Shown piece by piece: positions 36,212-48,590 of a DNA stretch of 64,000 nt (position 1 is the stretch's first letter; each line of letters opens with the position of its first letter). The stretch lies in assembly GCA_963691655.1 (NCBI GenBank), contig OY829326.1:143052998-143116997 (forward strand), given 5' to 3'. The position numbers and the translations under genes are program-made. The notes under the pieces were generated by a model, which saw only the letters and a program-made list of their open reading frames with translations, was not told where the DNA came from and did not search any database. This DNA is from Toxonevra muliebris. Its lineage: Eukaryota; Arthropoda; Insecta; Diptera; Pallopteridae.

Positions 36212-37439
36212 TCTATTCCACTTATTCATAGTTTTCTGCAATATGAAAGCTTTAGATATGGAAACTTTAAAACTACAGTACATGCATAAATACAAAAAAC
36301 ATACATATATATATATGTATGAACATATATGAAAATTCATACTGGCAATAAAATTAAATTTTTTTATATATTTACATATATTCTACAGAGAATATGGATA
36401 CTGTACATGAATATTGTATGTAAACTATTGTAGTACATTGAAATATTATTTTGAAACAAACATTTTGTGGTCACTTCCTCCTTGCCTTTTGAGCTAAGAA
36501 AAACTTAAATATTCTTAAATAGATATGTTGATATTAAGTTCTTATTTGATTACTAACTATTTTAAAGTTTTTGTTTTACATATACATTAGGGAGCAATTT
36601 AGTTTTATATTTAATATTTTTAAATTACTTGCTTACCATCAAAAATTACACTAGACAACACAAATTCGGGTTAGGTTAGTAAATTTTCATAATTTTTTAA
36701 AACTTAACGACAGCCTTTGGTTACAGCTTTTGCTTTATATTAAGTAATAATGGAAATTAAAAGTATGAAGGGAAAGATATTTTCATATTTTATAGATAGG
36801 AAAATTGTGCACAAAATTGGGGTCAGAAAAATTTCGCTTTTATTTTCTGGCACTTTTCATTAAAACTGAAACTTTAAACAATTTAAAAATCATTAAATAA
36901 CCTTTCAAAAGATTACAATCTAAAAGTGCAAAAAGGATGCAATTTCATTAAACTTCAACCATCTATAAAATCGATGTCAATAATTTTTTATCAGTAATGC
37001 GTTAATGGCAATCTGGCTTAAAAATAAGGATATATATGCCATTTAGCCTCATTAGAAGATTAGTTTTAACTCAGGTCTCAAAAACAGACACTTCAAGTCA
37101 TTTTTGCACAGGGACTGAAATTGCGGTCCTGGCCACTTCACTCGCACTTGTAAGGAATAGAAAATATTTAATGAATTTCTAAAGCATAGATTCAATTAAT
37201 TTCTAGAGCATTGATCAGATTGTAACATTAGAGATTCCACTAAAAATATGGTCGAAAACGCCAGCTTTAGAGCAGTAATTATAGTTGACTTCCTAATGAA
37301 AATATGTGTTGGTACAAGTTCAATCATGCCCTCAATGGTAGAAAATGGAAAGTTTTTGCAGCTTGTTGAGTATGGCTTAACTATCATAGAATAAAATCAG
37401 AAAATAATCAAAGTAGTGGGACCGTTGGTCTTTTCAAAA
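36212..37439. other. AT-rich sequence, no gene seen
   Basis: No gene or repeat recognised. Confidence 0.45.
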
Positions 37440-37990
37440 AGTTTTCTACTAACCCAGAAAATCATAGTTTATATGATCCGCTGAGTATTTTAGCTAGGTC
37501 TTGTTTAATACCCAACTACCGGACTTATTCAGAGGGCTAATTTGACAATTTTTACTAATGATGTTTTTCAAACAGGTTTTAAAAAGAATTAAAGCTGAGT
37601 TAGTTACGCTTCGGGTGCTGGGGTCTTCATTGAAAATGATGCGGCGCACCTTTATTTCTCTCTTGGTTTGTATGCTTCGGTTTTTCAAGCAGAAATTTTT
37701 GCAATCATCAAGACAATGGACCATGTCATTGATAATGATTGGAGAGAAAGGAGTATCTGCGCTTAAATCCTTGCTTTATTCTCTAACTATATCTAAACTG
37801 GTTTCGCATTGTAAGTTTAGGATTGATTGTGTTAGAAAACACAATTGCCTGCTGTTGATATGGCTTCTGGATACTTAAGAATTTTAGAAAAAGTAATCTG
37901 CTGACTTTCTGTCCGGAAAGGGTTCGGAAACTATTTTCTTGACCACCATTAATGAGAGGGTCGATTTGACTCACAATCGTAAATGGGAGG
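37440..37990 (+). pseudogene. LINE RNase H domain relic
   Basis: A plus-strand frame reads ASGAGVFIENDAAHLYFSLG, then YASVFQAEIFAIIKTMDHVI. This is the RNase H segment after the TDGS motif, with the catalytic Glu in FQAEIFAI. Farther on, SLTISKLVSHC and LLLIWLLDT match the region before the WVPGH motif, which is damaged. Frameshifts and stops are frequent. It is more diverged than, and a different family from, the copies at 34.7 and 56 kb. Confidence 0.65.
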
Positions 37991-38055
37991 AACTGAGAGG
38001 AAAGAAAAAATAGCAAAGAGAACACAGAATGGACGTAAAATTTGTCTGAGTGCAG

Positions 38056-38981
38056 CAGGGCCGTAGCCAGAAATTTTTTTCGGGGGAGGTTTTCATTCGA
38101 AGAAAATATTCATAAATAATTTTTATCAAACTGATTTTTAAATACAATAAATTAAATCGATGATACATTTGATGGACCCTATCAGACTAAGGACAAAAAT
38201 AGATAAATATCTTAAAATTTTACGAAAAATTTTCCAATATTTTTAATCTTAACCTCAAATTCACAGAATGATCAAATTAAATTTTTTCAGATAAATTTTA
38301 TTTTTTGTGCATTCAAATGCATTTGTTTTTATCGTGAAGGACATAATTTCGTTCACTCATTGACTTCTCACTACTGATGATGTACCCAACCTCAAAAAAA
38401 TAGTGGAGGCTCATTTTTTTCAAATGATTATCATTTGGAATTCTTATTATTTTTAAATGAAAAGGAACCCGGGTGAGGTTGGCTTATATTCCCTAAATTC
38501 GTGAAGTCACAGCTTTGAAAGAGATCTTTCTAGTCGTGGTGCTCTGAGCAATAATAGGTTAAAAATTAATTACATTTTAAGATTGTCTCCTAAAACTGCA
38601 TGGGTTTTGCTAATGTTTTTGCGAAAGAATTTTTCACGTTGAACACGAATCTGAGGTCAAAAACTCCCCATCACGTCACGTTTTAGGAAAAAAATGGGGT
38701 TCAAGCAAGTCTAATTTTACAAGGATTCGATAATTTTTTCTATTTTTTATTAATTTTTAAACTTTTCAAACTGATTCAGGACGGAACTTTAGATCAAAAA
38801 CAGTTACTGACCTAGAAAAACTATGAATGCAGATGTGCTCAGTATCAGTATCACCTTCTGTTTTTGAATCCGTAGTCAAACCTCATGTCGAAGAAAACAA
38901 ATTGGATTTGATCGCATAGTGTAACTAAGATTTCAAATTTATTTTTTATATTCGACTTTTTAGAAAAAAAAAAACCGAGTG
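38056..38981. mobile_element. hAT-type non-autonomous element, copy 1 of a pair
   Basis: It begins CAGGGCCGTAGCCAG and is flanked on both sides by GAGTGCAG (38048-38055 and 38982-38989), an 8-bp duplication. The body matches the element at 58743-59647 over most of its length, for example TTTTCATTCGAAGAAAA, AGGTTGGCTTATATTCCC and TAATTACATTTTAAGATTGT. The right end differs from the partner, ending ACCGAGTG, so the 3' terminus is truncated or rearranged relative to the partner. No transposase is present. Confidence 0.8.
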
Positions 38982-39004
38982 GAGTGCAGTATTGAATATT
39001 TCTT

Positions 39005-39560
39005 TTGCAGTTCCGAAAAAAAAATCAGATCCAAACTCAGCCAAAAATTCAAAAATAAAACAAACTGATATACAGACTAAAAATTAGGCAGATATTTATA
39101 CCAAAAGTCACAGCAAAATTCAGACCAAAACTCAGATGAAAACTCAGACCGGTATTCAAATCTAGGTTAGGTTGGAGTGGCTGTCGAGAAAAACACTTAG
39201 GCCTGAACTGCCCATTGTGATACCACATAGTTGGACCTACAGTTTAACGCCGATTCCGAACGGCGGTGTGGCAATTTTTTATCGGCTTGGTGGTTTTGCC
39301 ATTACCAACCAATGTGTGTACTTGTACACTATCTTATAATTCTCAAACACTTCACATTGATAGTGAATATAAGAAAGTAATGAAAATTAACCACCAGACG
39401 AAGACGGGAATCGAACCCGAACCTCCCAGATGAAAGTCTAGTGCACTATCCAATAGGCTATCGAGGTCGTCTCGTCAAATCTAATTCAGACCAAAAACCA
39501 AATCAAAGTATAAACCAAAAATAAACCAGTCCAAAGATAAAAATTTAGCCGAACCACAAA
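39005..39560 (-). repeat. degenerate 12-bp-period array, locus 2, split by a SINE
   Basis: On the minus strand it reads as the same GAATTTTGGTCT-type units as at 19.8 and 61.8 kb (here seen as CAGACCAAAATTC-like units). It is interrupted by the SINE at 39165-39474. Confidence 0.75.
39165..39474 (-). mobile_element. tRNA-Glu-derived SINE, full copy
   Basis: The minus-strand 5' end resembles a tRNA: A-box-like TAGCCTATTGGATAGTGC, an anticodon-arm region with CTTTCAT as in tRNA-Glu(UUC), and the B box GGTTCGATTCC. The 3' part ends in CCACTCCAACCTAACC. TCAAATCTA is duplicated on both sides (39156-39164 and 39475-39483), a 9-bp target duplication. The 310-bp length suits a SINE transcribed by RNA polymerase III and mobilised by a LINE. 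The duplication is perfect, suggesting a recent insertion. No poly(A) tail is visible. Confidence 0.88.
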
Positions 39561-39599
39561 ACTTAACTTAACAATAAACCTATCTCCAGAATACCCAGT

Positions 39600-40443
39600 A
39601 GATAATTTATAAACTGCCCTAAAATTTTAGATTTAATATAGTTCAAGTGTATCTAATAAATATTTGCGCTGTTAAAAAAAATTACAAGCATTCACTTTTT
39701 AGAAGAGACTGCAATTTCGTAATGATCTGCAAATATTCAATGACAATGAATAACTTGGTTCATCTGCATAACCGATGACTTTATAACCAAACTTATTCAC
39801 CTCTGCTTCTGTGTGCAAAGTCAATATCCTTACGTTTAAACGTTTTAGGAACTAGATCAGTTTCAGTATTTTCGAAAGAATTTTAAATGTCGAGAAAGAT
39901 ATATAGTGTAATCTTTTCAAAACTGAAAGATTTTATTAATGCACATATCAAAAATCGATGGCTGACTAGACCACGTCACAAGAGTCAATCAATGTGCTTT
40001 AGTAAAAAAGTTCCTTCAAATAGGCAGCATGTGATGGCTGGAAAAAATGAAGAGAGGTGGTAGGTGTGCCTAAGTTGGGCACTCTTCAGTACTCGATACA
40101 AGCATCCAATATTTTATTCTATACTTTGGATATTTTGCAAACAAAAAATTAAATAACTTGCTTCTATTCGTATTAGTTACTACTACCTAAAAATGTTATG
40201 ATATTTCAATCAATTGTTAAAATTTTTATCCTGCACTTCAATTAAAACCATAGTTGAAGTATTTTGTAGTTTTATTGGCTTGACTCAAGGGTTATCATTA
40301 TTCATATCGTCTTCTGAATTTAGGCCGATTTCTGGTTGTTTTGCCAATCAGAAATTCATCCAAGTTTTGTAGTAAAAATATTACAAATTTTTTCGCTTAT
40401 TATTTTCATTACAAATATCAGAGTAGTATTTACATTGAGTGTA
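39600..40443. other. non-coding, no gene seen
   Basis: CCCAGTAGATAATTT at 39595 resembles the left end of the CCCAGT-end elements, but I found no matching right end. No gene recognised. Confidence 0.4.
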
Positions 40444-40451
40444 GTAAATAT

Positions 40452-41570
40452 CAGAGCTGTAAAAGATTGCAGTCATTTCGAACTGCATTCATTGAAGTCA
40501 CAGGAAATGAATAACGTTTTCAGATTACAGTCTTTGATATCATTTGAGACTTATGACTTCCAAAACTTAAGTCACCAGTCTTTTTGAAGTCGATGACTGC
40601 TCATTGATTATAGCAATCAATTTGAGACTTCAATGCAAATAAGTCACAATCACTCACATGACTTCACATTATACTTGAAGTCGCAGTCATGACTTCAAAT
40701 TGGTTTGAAGTCACAGTCATAATTTCAAATTGGTTTGAAGTCACAGTCATGACTTCAAATTGGTTTGAAGTCTTGCAATCATTTGAGACTTCATCTTCAC
40801 TGAGTGAAGTCTGTTATTGAATGATAAAAAATATACAGTATTTATAAGTAGAATAATTATTTAATTAAACAAAAAAGCTCTTCATGATTTTAACGACAAT
40901 AAGACAATTGTGAAAAAACATATAATACATATCATCTTAGACATACATACATATAAGTAACTACATACATATAAGTAGCTACATACATATAAGTAACTAC
41001 ATACACAAATAGAACATCGAATAACCAAGTTTTTATATTAGATACAAATTTAATTACAAATTTTTTTAAATAAATAAAAAAATTGAAATTATTATAATTT
41101 ATACTGGTATTTCTAGTAAATTTCGAAAAAAGTTGATTTCGATGATTTTTTATATTTGCAACAAGAAAAATAATTCGTAACAAGTGTGAACATGAAAATG
41201 TGTAAAATTCTGAAAAAATAACTTAAATGACTTCCAAGTTATTTCCACGAATTCAATTTATTTCGGTGAAGTCAATTGACTTCATTGAAATAAATTGAAG
41301 TCAATTGGCTTCAAATGACTTCAAATGACTTAAATTCACTTTGAATGACTTCAAAATGAATGACTTCAAGTCAATTAATACTTTGTTGAGATTAGGACTG
41401 CAAATAAGAGACTGATCATTCAAAAATGAAGGATAAGTCATTGACTTTAATATGACTTGTGACTTCAAAGTCTCAATTCCGCATTCACAAAAAGACTAGA
41501 TTATTGCAATCATTTTTTTAGAAGTCAGTTGACTTCAAACCTAAAAAGACTGCAATCTTTTACAGCTCTG
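40452..41570. mobile_element. hAT-type non-autonomous element rich in GACTTCAA motifs
   Basis: CAGAGCTGTAAAAGATTGCA at the left is perfectly inverted at the right (to 41570). GTAAATAT is duplicated outside (40444-40451 and 41571-41578). The 1119-bp interior lacks transposase but carries dozens of GACTTCAA/TTGAAGTC motifs on both strands. These include four 30-bp tandem units at 40661-40780 and three 18-bp units at 40945-40998. Such dense short motifs are often transposase binding sites in hAT elements. Confidence 0.92.
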
Positions 41571-41578
41571 GTAAATAT

Positions 41579-44393
41579 TAACAGCTAATTTGCTTGATGA
41601 AAACTGGTTCAATTGATTAAAAATTAAACCCAACAGTATTGAGTACTTTCTTTTATGAAAATAGAAGCAGAAGTCACTAATGGCCTATTAATTTTTTTTA
41701 AAGGTCAGTAACAATGATACCAAAATCAAATCATTTTAGGGTTGGTTTATAGAATATGAAGTTTTTGATGTCATTTAATTTCTTGAACCATAAAAACAAC
41801 AATTTTCACAGTTACTTTTTGATGGTGGAATATTTTCAAATTATTTCCACCACTCTTAAAAACATTTTACATAAGTTTAAACTTGATGAAAAAATATTTT
41901 TATATGTACTTTGTACATATTTTTCTCTTTCAAACCTATACCAAAATGTATAAAAATCTACAGCTTCTCTTCATTTAAATTCATAAAACAAACAAACAAA
42001 CAAAAATACAATAACAACTTTCAAAACCAATTTTTTGTTTTTATATTTGAGTGTTCATATACACAGTGAAAGTGTAAAATTTATTTACACTTTCTGCTAA
42101 AAGCAAACTATATATGTACATATGTAAATGAAAATCTAAGTTACAACAAAAGTTACTTAGCCAACATGACCCTAGTAAATGTGCATTTGTATATTCATAT
42201 ATATATATTCCACAGCAGAGCCGTTTCAAGGAAAAATCAGATAGCAAGTGAGGTCTTAGCTAAAGATATTCAAGTATTCTTTGGTTTCAAGTGATTTTAA
42301 TTACTTTGGACCCGACTTTTTTTAAGGGGATTATAAGCATAGTTTAAAGAAGTTGGATATGTTATGTTAATTCGGATTTTCCCTACCTTTTGAACGGGCA
42401 TGTCTCTTACAATTTTCTGCTCGCAACAATATTTTAAAGGAGTTACTAACTTGTCGTCCTTTTTACTTTCAGCAGTACAAAGACCTAAAACGTTCCTGTA
42501 CTTGGTAGCCACAGTTTTCTACTTCACAATATGGAAATTTTCAAAAACAAAAGAAAAAAAATAATATAGCCAAAAAAAAAAAAAAACAAAACATTTATGC
42601 GGAAAACGCATTAATTTCAAATTGTTGGCATAAAACCATTTTCAAATTGTCACTATACATAAAACACACACACACACAAAAGCGAGAGAAAGAAAGTTTT
42701 CCGGGTATATAATAATTCCTTAAAGGCAAACAACAACAATAACAGCAACAACAAAAGCATCGACCAACGATTTTTGCATATTTAGGCTGTTGACATTAGT
42801 GGCTTTTTAGGCGCACAAAACAGTTAAAACAAAACAACAAAATCTACAAAAACACAAAAACGAAAAACACAAAAATTGAATTAAGCAATAAAGTTAATTT
42901 TAATATCCTTGAGGGAATTGTTTAGAAAACTTTTCTATTTCTTCTTTTTAGCGCGTGTATGTTAGAATTTATGCCGCTACAAAAATTTAGTACCTTCAAT
43001 TGTTTTGCTATACATGGTGTAAGAAAGATTTAATACTTGACTAGGGAAATTTGAGGTCACTTAATCAGTAAACTTTACTAATTTTGAGCGGAAATAATTG
43101 TCAATTTCCCAAAGGTTCAGCTAAATGATTAAGAATAAAGTCAACAACCATTTAAAGAATTTTCGTCCTTCGTTTTATTAACCCTACCAGATTAGATTAG
43201 ATTGAAAATGGTTAATGATGCGATGCGTATTGATGAAACCAAAATGTCTTCGTCTAGTCTTTTCTACCATATTTACTCTACACTCGTGTATTTTGTTATT
43301 ACACCGTCGCTTTAAACTTCTATAGTTAATATAGACAGAGCACCATTTAAAGAGGATAAAGGGGGGAAGTGAAAAAGATGTGCCAATTTTTTTCATGGGG
43401 ATAATAAATGAATCTCGCGAGCATTTAACTCACAGAATCAGTGCAAAGAATCCACTACTTATTTTTACTTGCATTACATTTAGTTTTTAGTGAATGGTTT
43501 AAATTTTGACGAAAATTAAACGTAAAGAAAGTTAAAGAAAACAGAAAAGAAAAATAACAAAATTCTGAAAGTGGAAACCGATAGAGTCCATAAAAATAAA
43601 TTATAAGTATTCTAGAATGCTTTAAATTTTACTAACACATAGCCAGATATCTACTTGAGTGATCTTGTAAATTTTTTTTACGTTAGCGCCATTACATGTT
43701 CACAACACATTTGTTGCAGCTGCGGACTATGATGATGAGGTTTGATATTTTTACTAAGAGGATTAAGCATTTCCCTGTTATCCTTTTTGCCTGCAAGTTT
43801 GTTCTGTAAATTTCTCCTTCTTATATGCACAATAAATAGTTTTAAAGAAAAGTGTGCCATATTTTTCGAATACTGTTTTTGGCAATTTGGAACTCATTTA
43901 GTAATTAATAGTTCCGAAGATTATTTTTGACTCAGAAAAATAATGTTTTTATGTGACTGTACTGTAAGTTCTTTTGGAAATAAATTCTTTAGCTGATAGG
44001 AATAAGTGAATGTGCGTAGAGTAAATGCCTGTCAAAATCGAAATCAACACCTCATAAAATATATTAACTGTAATTTTTGATGTGTAAACATTTTAGCTCA
44101 CGGTATGGGCAAAAAATTTCAAATGTGTAAAATGTAAGAATAACTGTATCGTAAGATGTAAGATAACTGTAACGCCCAGTTCCTCTCTCGCTCACACTAC
44201 TGCGCGGCATAACTGTGCTACTCTAACCAACAAAGAGATGAGAAGAGGAGAGGGAGAAATTAAAATACGAGCGGAGTTTGTTTGTTTATGTTTCGATCAA
44301 TTTACTCACTCATATATGTGCATACGAAAACAAAATGTGTGTGTACATTTATTCGTGGCAGAATTATTTGTTGGTATTAAACGTATGGAGATC
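41579..44393. other. non-coding, no gene seen
   Basis: 2.8 kb of AT-rich DNA with a CA run near 42663, AAC/CAA runs near 42730 and A-rich tracts. Minus-strand frames at 42297-42512 and 43184-43396 are not recognised and have no supporting splice or promoter signals. Confidence 0.4.
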
Positions 44394-45046
44394 GACTATA
44401 TTAGGGATGTGCACTTCAGTTGCCCTCTGCCGACGTCCTGTGTAAGAAGGTGCTAGAAGCGGGGTGTAAATTTAAAGACGAGCGGTGGTGGTTTTATTGT
44501 GTGTACACATACACATTATTGTTGTTGTTTTGCCGAAAGCACACATAAATGTGCATGTATACCCTTCAGTGAAACTGACTAGTTCTATAAATAGTAAAGC
44601 AACTAGTTGCAAAGTAGCCAGTACTGGTTCCACCGCAACCCCCATTTACATGCTGTCAACTGCCTCTTTTACAATGTTAATGTCCTACGAGAAGACAATT
44701 GTCTCCTACTGCACTACATTTCAACCAGTCAGAGTACTAGTATCTATCGTTACTAGTTACTGAACTAATAAAATTTTGAGCAAATCAGAACTAGTTGCCG
44801 ATTTTACTTTTTGGATGTAGTCATATGCCTAGTTTCCTAGTTACCAGTTATATAACCAGTTGCGGAATGAAATATATATTTCTACTAGTAATTTAAATGC
44901 TCGGTGTTTAATTTTTAATTCATTTACAAAATTTTGTTTGGTATAAAAATATTTTATTATTTGTACATGTTTTAAAAAAGGATATAATTACATAATAACT
45001 AAAAATTCAGTGATTATAAAAAAATTTGTTAAACTAAATTATTTAA

Positions 45047-45283
45047 TTAATTAATTACAGCCTTTTCATTTGCGGGGGGGGGCCTAACTATAACTATAAC
45101 ATTTTCAGAAACACTTTCAGAAATATGTTCTGTGAACTCCTCATTTTTTTCACTACACAGCACTTCATTATCTTCTTTTTTCTCCTCAACTCTTACGTGT
45201 GCTTCATTTAATTTGTTTTTGTATATTTCTTTTTGTTCTTTTATTAATCTTCTGTATTGCCTTTTGCTTTTTGAACCACTTAC
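45047..45283 (-). other. possible N-terminal coding fragment inside the hAT element
   Basis: A 78-codon minus-strand frame without ATG reads VSGSKSKRQYRRLIKEQKEI, then NKLNEAHVRVEEKKED, then EHISESVSENVIVIVRPPP. It is charged and protein-like, unlike the overlapping plus-strand frame. The start of the frame coincides with a GTAAGT. I do not recognise the family. It may be the N-terminus of a transposon protein captured in this element, or chance. Confidence 0.3.
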
Positions 45284-45560
45284 TTTTTATTTACTTCACT
45301 TCACACGTGCGTTGCTGCAAGCAAGTACAATTAAACTAACTAAAATCAATCAAACAATAAAACAAAAAACAAGAAGCATCAATTCAACTAAGCAGAAAGA
45401 GCATTTTCTTCTTTAAACTGGTTGGTAGCTGCACTACTTTTGCCCTAGTCTATGTACCAATCTCTTTTTGCACTATACATACAACTAGTTGCTTTTCGCT
45501 TCTAGTTCTTCATTTTACTGCAGGGTATGTGCAAAAAACTAACATAAGGAAGAGAGTACA

Positions 45561-45730
45561 CCAGTGGCGGATACAACAAAAAATTTCTTGGGGGATCATA
45601 AATATTAAAAGTTTTCCATATATTTAGAATTTTTATACCAGATATTACTATTTTATGTATTTGAACATTTTTCGGGGGAGGGGGGGGGAGTGGGAAATAT
45701 CCCCATTTAGCCCCTTGCAACTGCCACTGG
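45561..45730. repeat. small G-rich MITE-like repeat nested in the hAT element
   Basis: CCAGTGGCGGATACAAC at the left and the complement of CCAGTGGCAGTTGC at the right form imperfect ends. The interior has TTCTTGGGGG and a G-rich run (CGGGGGAGGGGGGGG). The target duplication is not clear. Confidence 0.5.
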
Positions 45731-46340
45731 CCTAACCAATTGTGAAGCAGAGTGACCAGGTTATATTAAAATAACCCGCGTTCTTCTTTTAAATTTAGCG
45801 ACCAAAATATGTCCGATTTACATATTTATATTACCATTACTAAAAGTAAATCAGCTTTCACTTTATAAAACATATCTTGTGAGATAGAAAAAAACAATTA
45901 AAAAAAACTGGCTACTGCCAGAACGCCGAAGAAATGTGAGCATTGGCAGTAGGAATGCCAACTTATAAGGAATTCCTCGAATTGTTGGGAAATGCATTCA
46001 ATATTATAATTAAAAAGTTCCACAATACAAAGGTAATTGAAAAATTCTTTCTTTTCCTGGTAACGCAATTACTAGGTTTATGAAATCAATCCAAAAAGCA
46101 TGAGTAAAGTATAGCTAGGTACGAAGTTTTCTCATGCATTCATGTTCACACTCTCTACTGGGACGAAATCAATAAATTCACATACATATACATACACAAA
46201 AGAAATCACATTTGTTCTCTCATACTAGTTACTCTTCCCCTTAGCAGAGCGTTACCCCTCGTCTAGCCCTTATGAGCATAGCATCAGCTCATATGTGTTT
46301 ATTGCCCATATGTGTCGAAGTGCACATCGCTAGACTATAT

Positions 46341-46726
46341 CATACAAGCAGAGAAGTCGCCGTAGCAAACACAAGCGTTTGATAGGTTTTGCATTCGGTT
46401 AGTTAGATTGGATTAAAATTACACATAATTATAAAATTAAACTTTTTAAAATATGAAAACAATACAAAATGATAAGTAATAAGGAATCTAGGTTTCAATA
46501 AGTGATAAAGGCAACACTTTGTTATCTATGTAAATAGAAAATATGTTAAACAGAAAAAATCAAACTTATTTATTATAAAATTACTTATTTACTTCAATAA
46601 AAATACATTGTTTCTTATTTTTATTGAATGCAGTTAAGGCAAATCTCTTTGCGCTGCTTTTAAAAAGTAGTGGGGTGGCTGGTCACCTCTGTTGCCTTTC
46701 TAAGTTTAAATGCGGAAAGCACTTAT
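46341..46726. other. non-coding, no gene seen
   Basis: AT-rich DNA without a recognised feature. Confidence 0.4.
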
Positions 46727-46802
46727 CGTCGCCTGCGAATTGATTTGGCATATGTGTGTACAAATTCATATACCTATACGCCAAATCAATTCTCAGGCGA
46801 CG
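46727..46802. repeat. 76-bp hairpin repeat, copy 2
   Basis: The arms begin CGTCGCCTGCGAATTGATTT and are inverted at the right end with two mismatches. It matches the hairpin at 32277-32350 through arms and part of the loop (ATGTGTRTA, CCTATACGCC). Confidence 0.85.
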
Positions 46803-47551
46803 TTTTGTAAAATTTTCACATCTAATAAAATTTCAAATCGACAGGAAGAAAAATTTAAAGCGCGGCAAAAAAGATGCAATTATAGCTGCGTATATGCGAA
46901 CATATCGTGCTCGATGCATTGAGTAAGAAAAAAATAATGCAACTATGATTTGGAGCAATTGCAAAATATTTTTGCTATCACAACAACAAATATATGAGAT
47001 ATGGAATAAAAATTTGCAATGAAGCAAGACAATTTGCAATTTATAGTGAATTGGGGCATTATATATAAAAAATTATGATATCTAATAAATTTTTAAGTTT
47101 ATAAAAGAATTGTTTTAATTTGAATTATTTACCTAGCATATAGATTATACATCAAATTCCCATATATGGCTATACATATGTGAGCTTATGTATATGGCAT
47201 TGAGTTGGCTTAAGTGTTTGCACATCAAATATCTTGCGTGCCTTGCACACATCCATTGTTTTTTTTAAGTCATCAGATCAGTAATGTCCACCTAGTATCG
47301 TCATCCATCCCACTGTGAGCCGTTTTAAAATCTTTCTTTTACATGATTTATATTTTGCACCGATTTTAAGTTTGGCAATTTTTAATAATTTTGCTACAAT
47401 TAAATCTAACCTATCATGGTTAGTCTTGATTACGACTTGTAATAAAATAGAATACCGGAATTAGAACAACATATCAATTCAAACAGACTATCAAGGCACT
47501 CAAATCGCATCAGGTTAACTCTAAACTGGTCTAATATGCTAAGCTTGCTAG

Positions 47552-47815
47552 ATAAGCAATGAGAAGGCAGATGAGCTAGCAAACAAGGGCACATAAACAC
47601 CCTTTGTTGGACCAGCATTTTTCTACGGATTGGGGAAAGGCTATCTAAACATGCTGTAAAGAAGAACAACTGAGGACATCATAGTGGGGTAACATACCTG
47701 GTATGAAACAATCAAAAACGCTTTTAGGAAAATATGAACTAATACGTTGTAATGGTTGTTTGAATAGAAATAAGGAAAACTTAAGAATCATAACAAGTAT
47801 TTTAACGGGTTGAAC
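47552..47815 (+). pseudogene. RNase H LINE relic, short
   Basis: Two short plus-strand pieces match the LINE family at 34.7 and 56 kb. One is NEKADELANKGT with the following TPFVGPAFFYGLGKG (47555-47650), the end of RNase H. The other is SKTLLGKYELIRCNG with NLRIITSILTG (about 47709-47812). Stops and frameshifts interrupt it, and it ends before the zinc-knuckle motif. Confidence 0.65.
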
Positions 47816-48590
47816 AAGCGGAAATGGCAGCTGGGACCAAATATCAGACGGTATGTTAAAACACTTGGATTTATACAAAAATTGCTCACTGAAATAGTTT
47901 TTTTTAAGGTGCAGTGCAAGACCTACACCCCCTGCCCTGAATATGGTCTATACCGTCTCTTCCGTCATATTTTAGGTGTATATTTGTTTTAACCGATTTT
48001 CTAACCCCATTTTGTACATGGAATTGTAAAAACCTATGAGCTGACCGATTTCGTACAGAACTTGAATTTCGGGTTGAGGAATCTATTTTTAGGAAACATT
48101 TTACTGATAAATGAATGAATAATTTGGATTCCATTCTAAAAACGTGTATTTAATCATTTAATCTTTGAAAAATGCCCCTGTAAAGCAATCAACCCATAAA
48201 TCTTCTATCAAGCAATTAATCACACTCTTTGCTCACTCTGAATAATATTCCGTAAAAGTTTTGTGTTAATTTTAAAGCCAGTTGTGAGGCGATTGTACAT
48301 TTTACTACCTCTACTTCCAGGTCTCATTGACAGCATTAATAATTTTCATAATAACTTTCAAATATAGTAAATAAAAATTTATTTTATTCACAGTAAAATT
48401 TATTCAGCAGCGACACAAAATTTCCATTTCGTTAAAAACGCCATTATACACTCAGCACCAGTGTCGTCTTTTTTTTTTTCTTTCCTTTGTCCTTTGCTTT
48501 TCTTTTTCGAGCCACAACAAATAATTGTTTTGCTCTTGAATTATTTTTTTGTTGACTGTTTTTCTTACACATTGTAAATATTTCTTGCAG
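47816..48590. other. non-coding, no gene seen
   Basis: No feature recognised. Pyrimidine-rich sequence at 48470-48590 leads into the exon-like segment that follows. Confidence 0.4.

Larger units (their letters stand above)
44402..46332. mobile_element. hAT-type element, 1.9 kb, with nested sequences
   Basis: The left end TAGGGATGTGCACTTC and the right end (complement of TAGCGATGTGCACTTC) form a 16-bp inverted repeat with one mismatch. GACTATAT is duplicated outside (44394-44401 and 46333-46340). CTAGTT-type motifs recur at 44580-44840 and 45484-45510, as expected of subterminal transposase sites. No intact transposase is present, but a minus-strand open frame lies at 45047-45283 and a smaller element at 45561-45730. 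Confidence 0.9.

Noticed and set aside
35911..36340. Three overlapping minus-strand frames of 84-132 codons with Met-Tyr-Val-Cys repeats
   Set aside because: They are read-through of the TACA microsatellite, which has no stop in any frame; there is no other coding evidence.
39380..39474. Functional tRNA-Glu gene on the minus strand
   Set aside because: The tRNA-like head continues into a SINE body with target duplications and the acceptor stem does not pair, so it is the SINE head.
45132..45416. 94-codon plus-strand Ser/Leu/Phe-rich frame
   Set aside because: Composition looks like the antisense of the charged minus-strand frame at 45047-45283; no signal peptide or family recognised.
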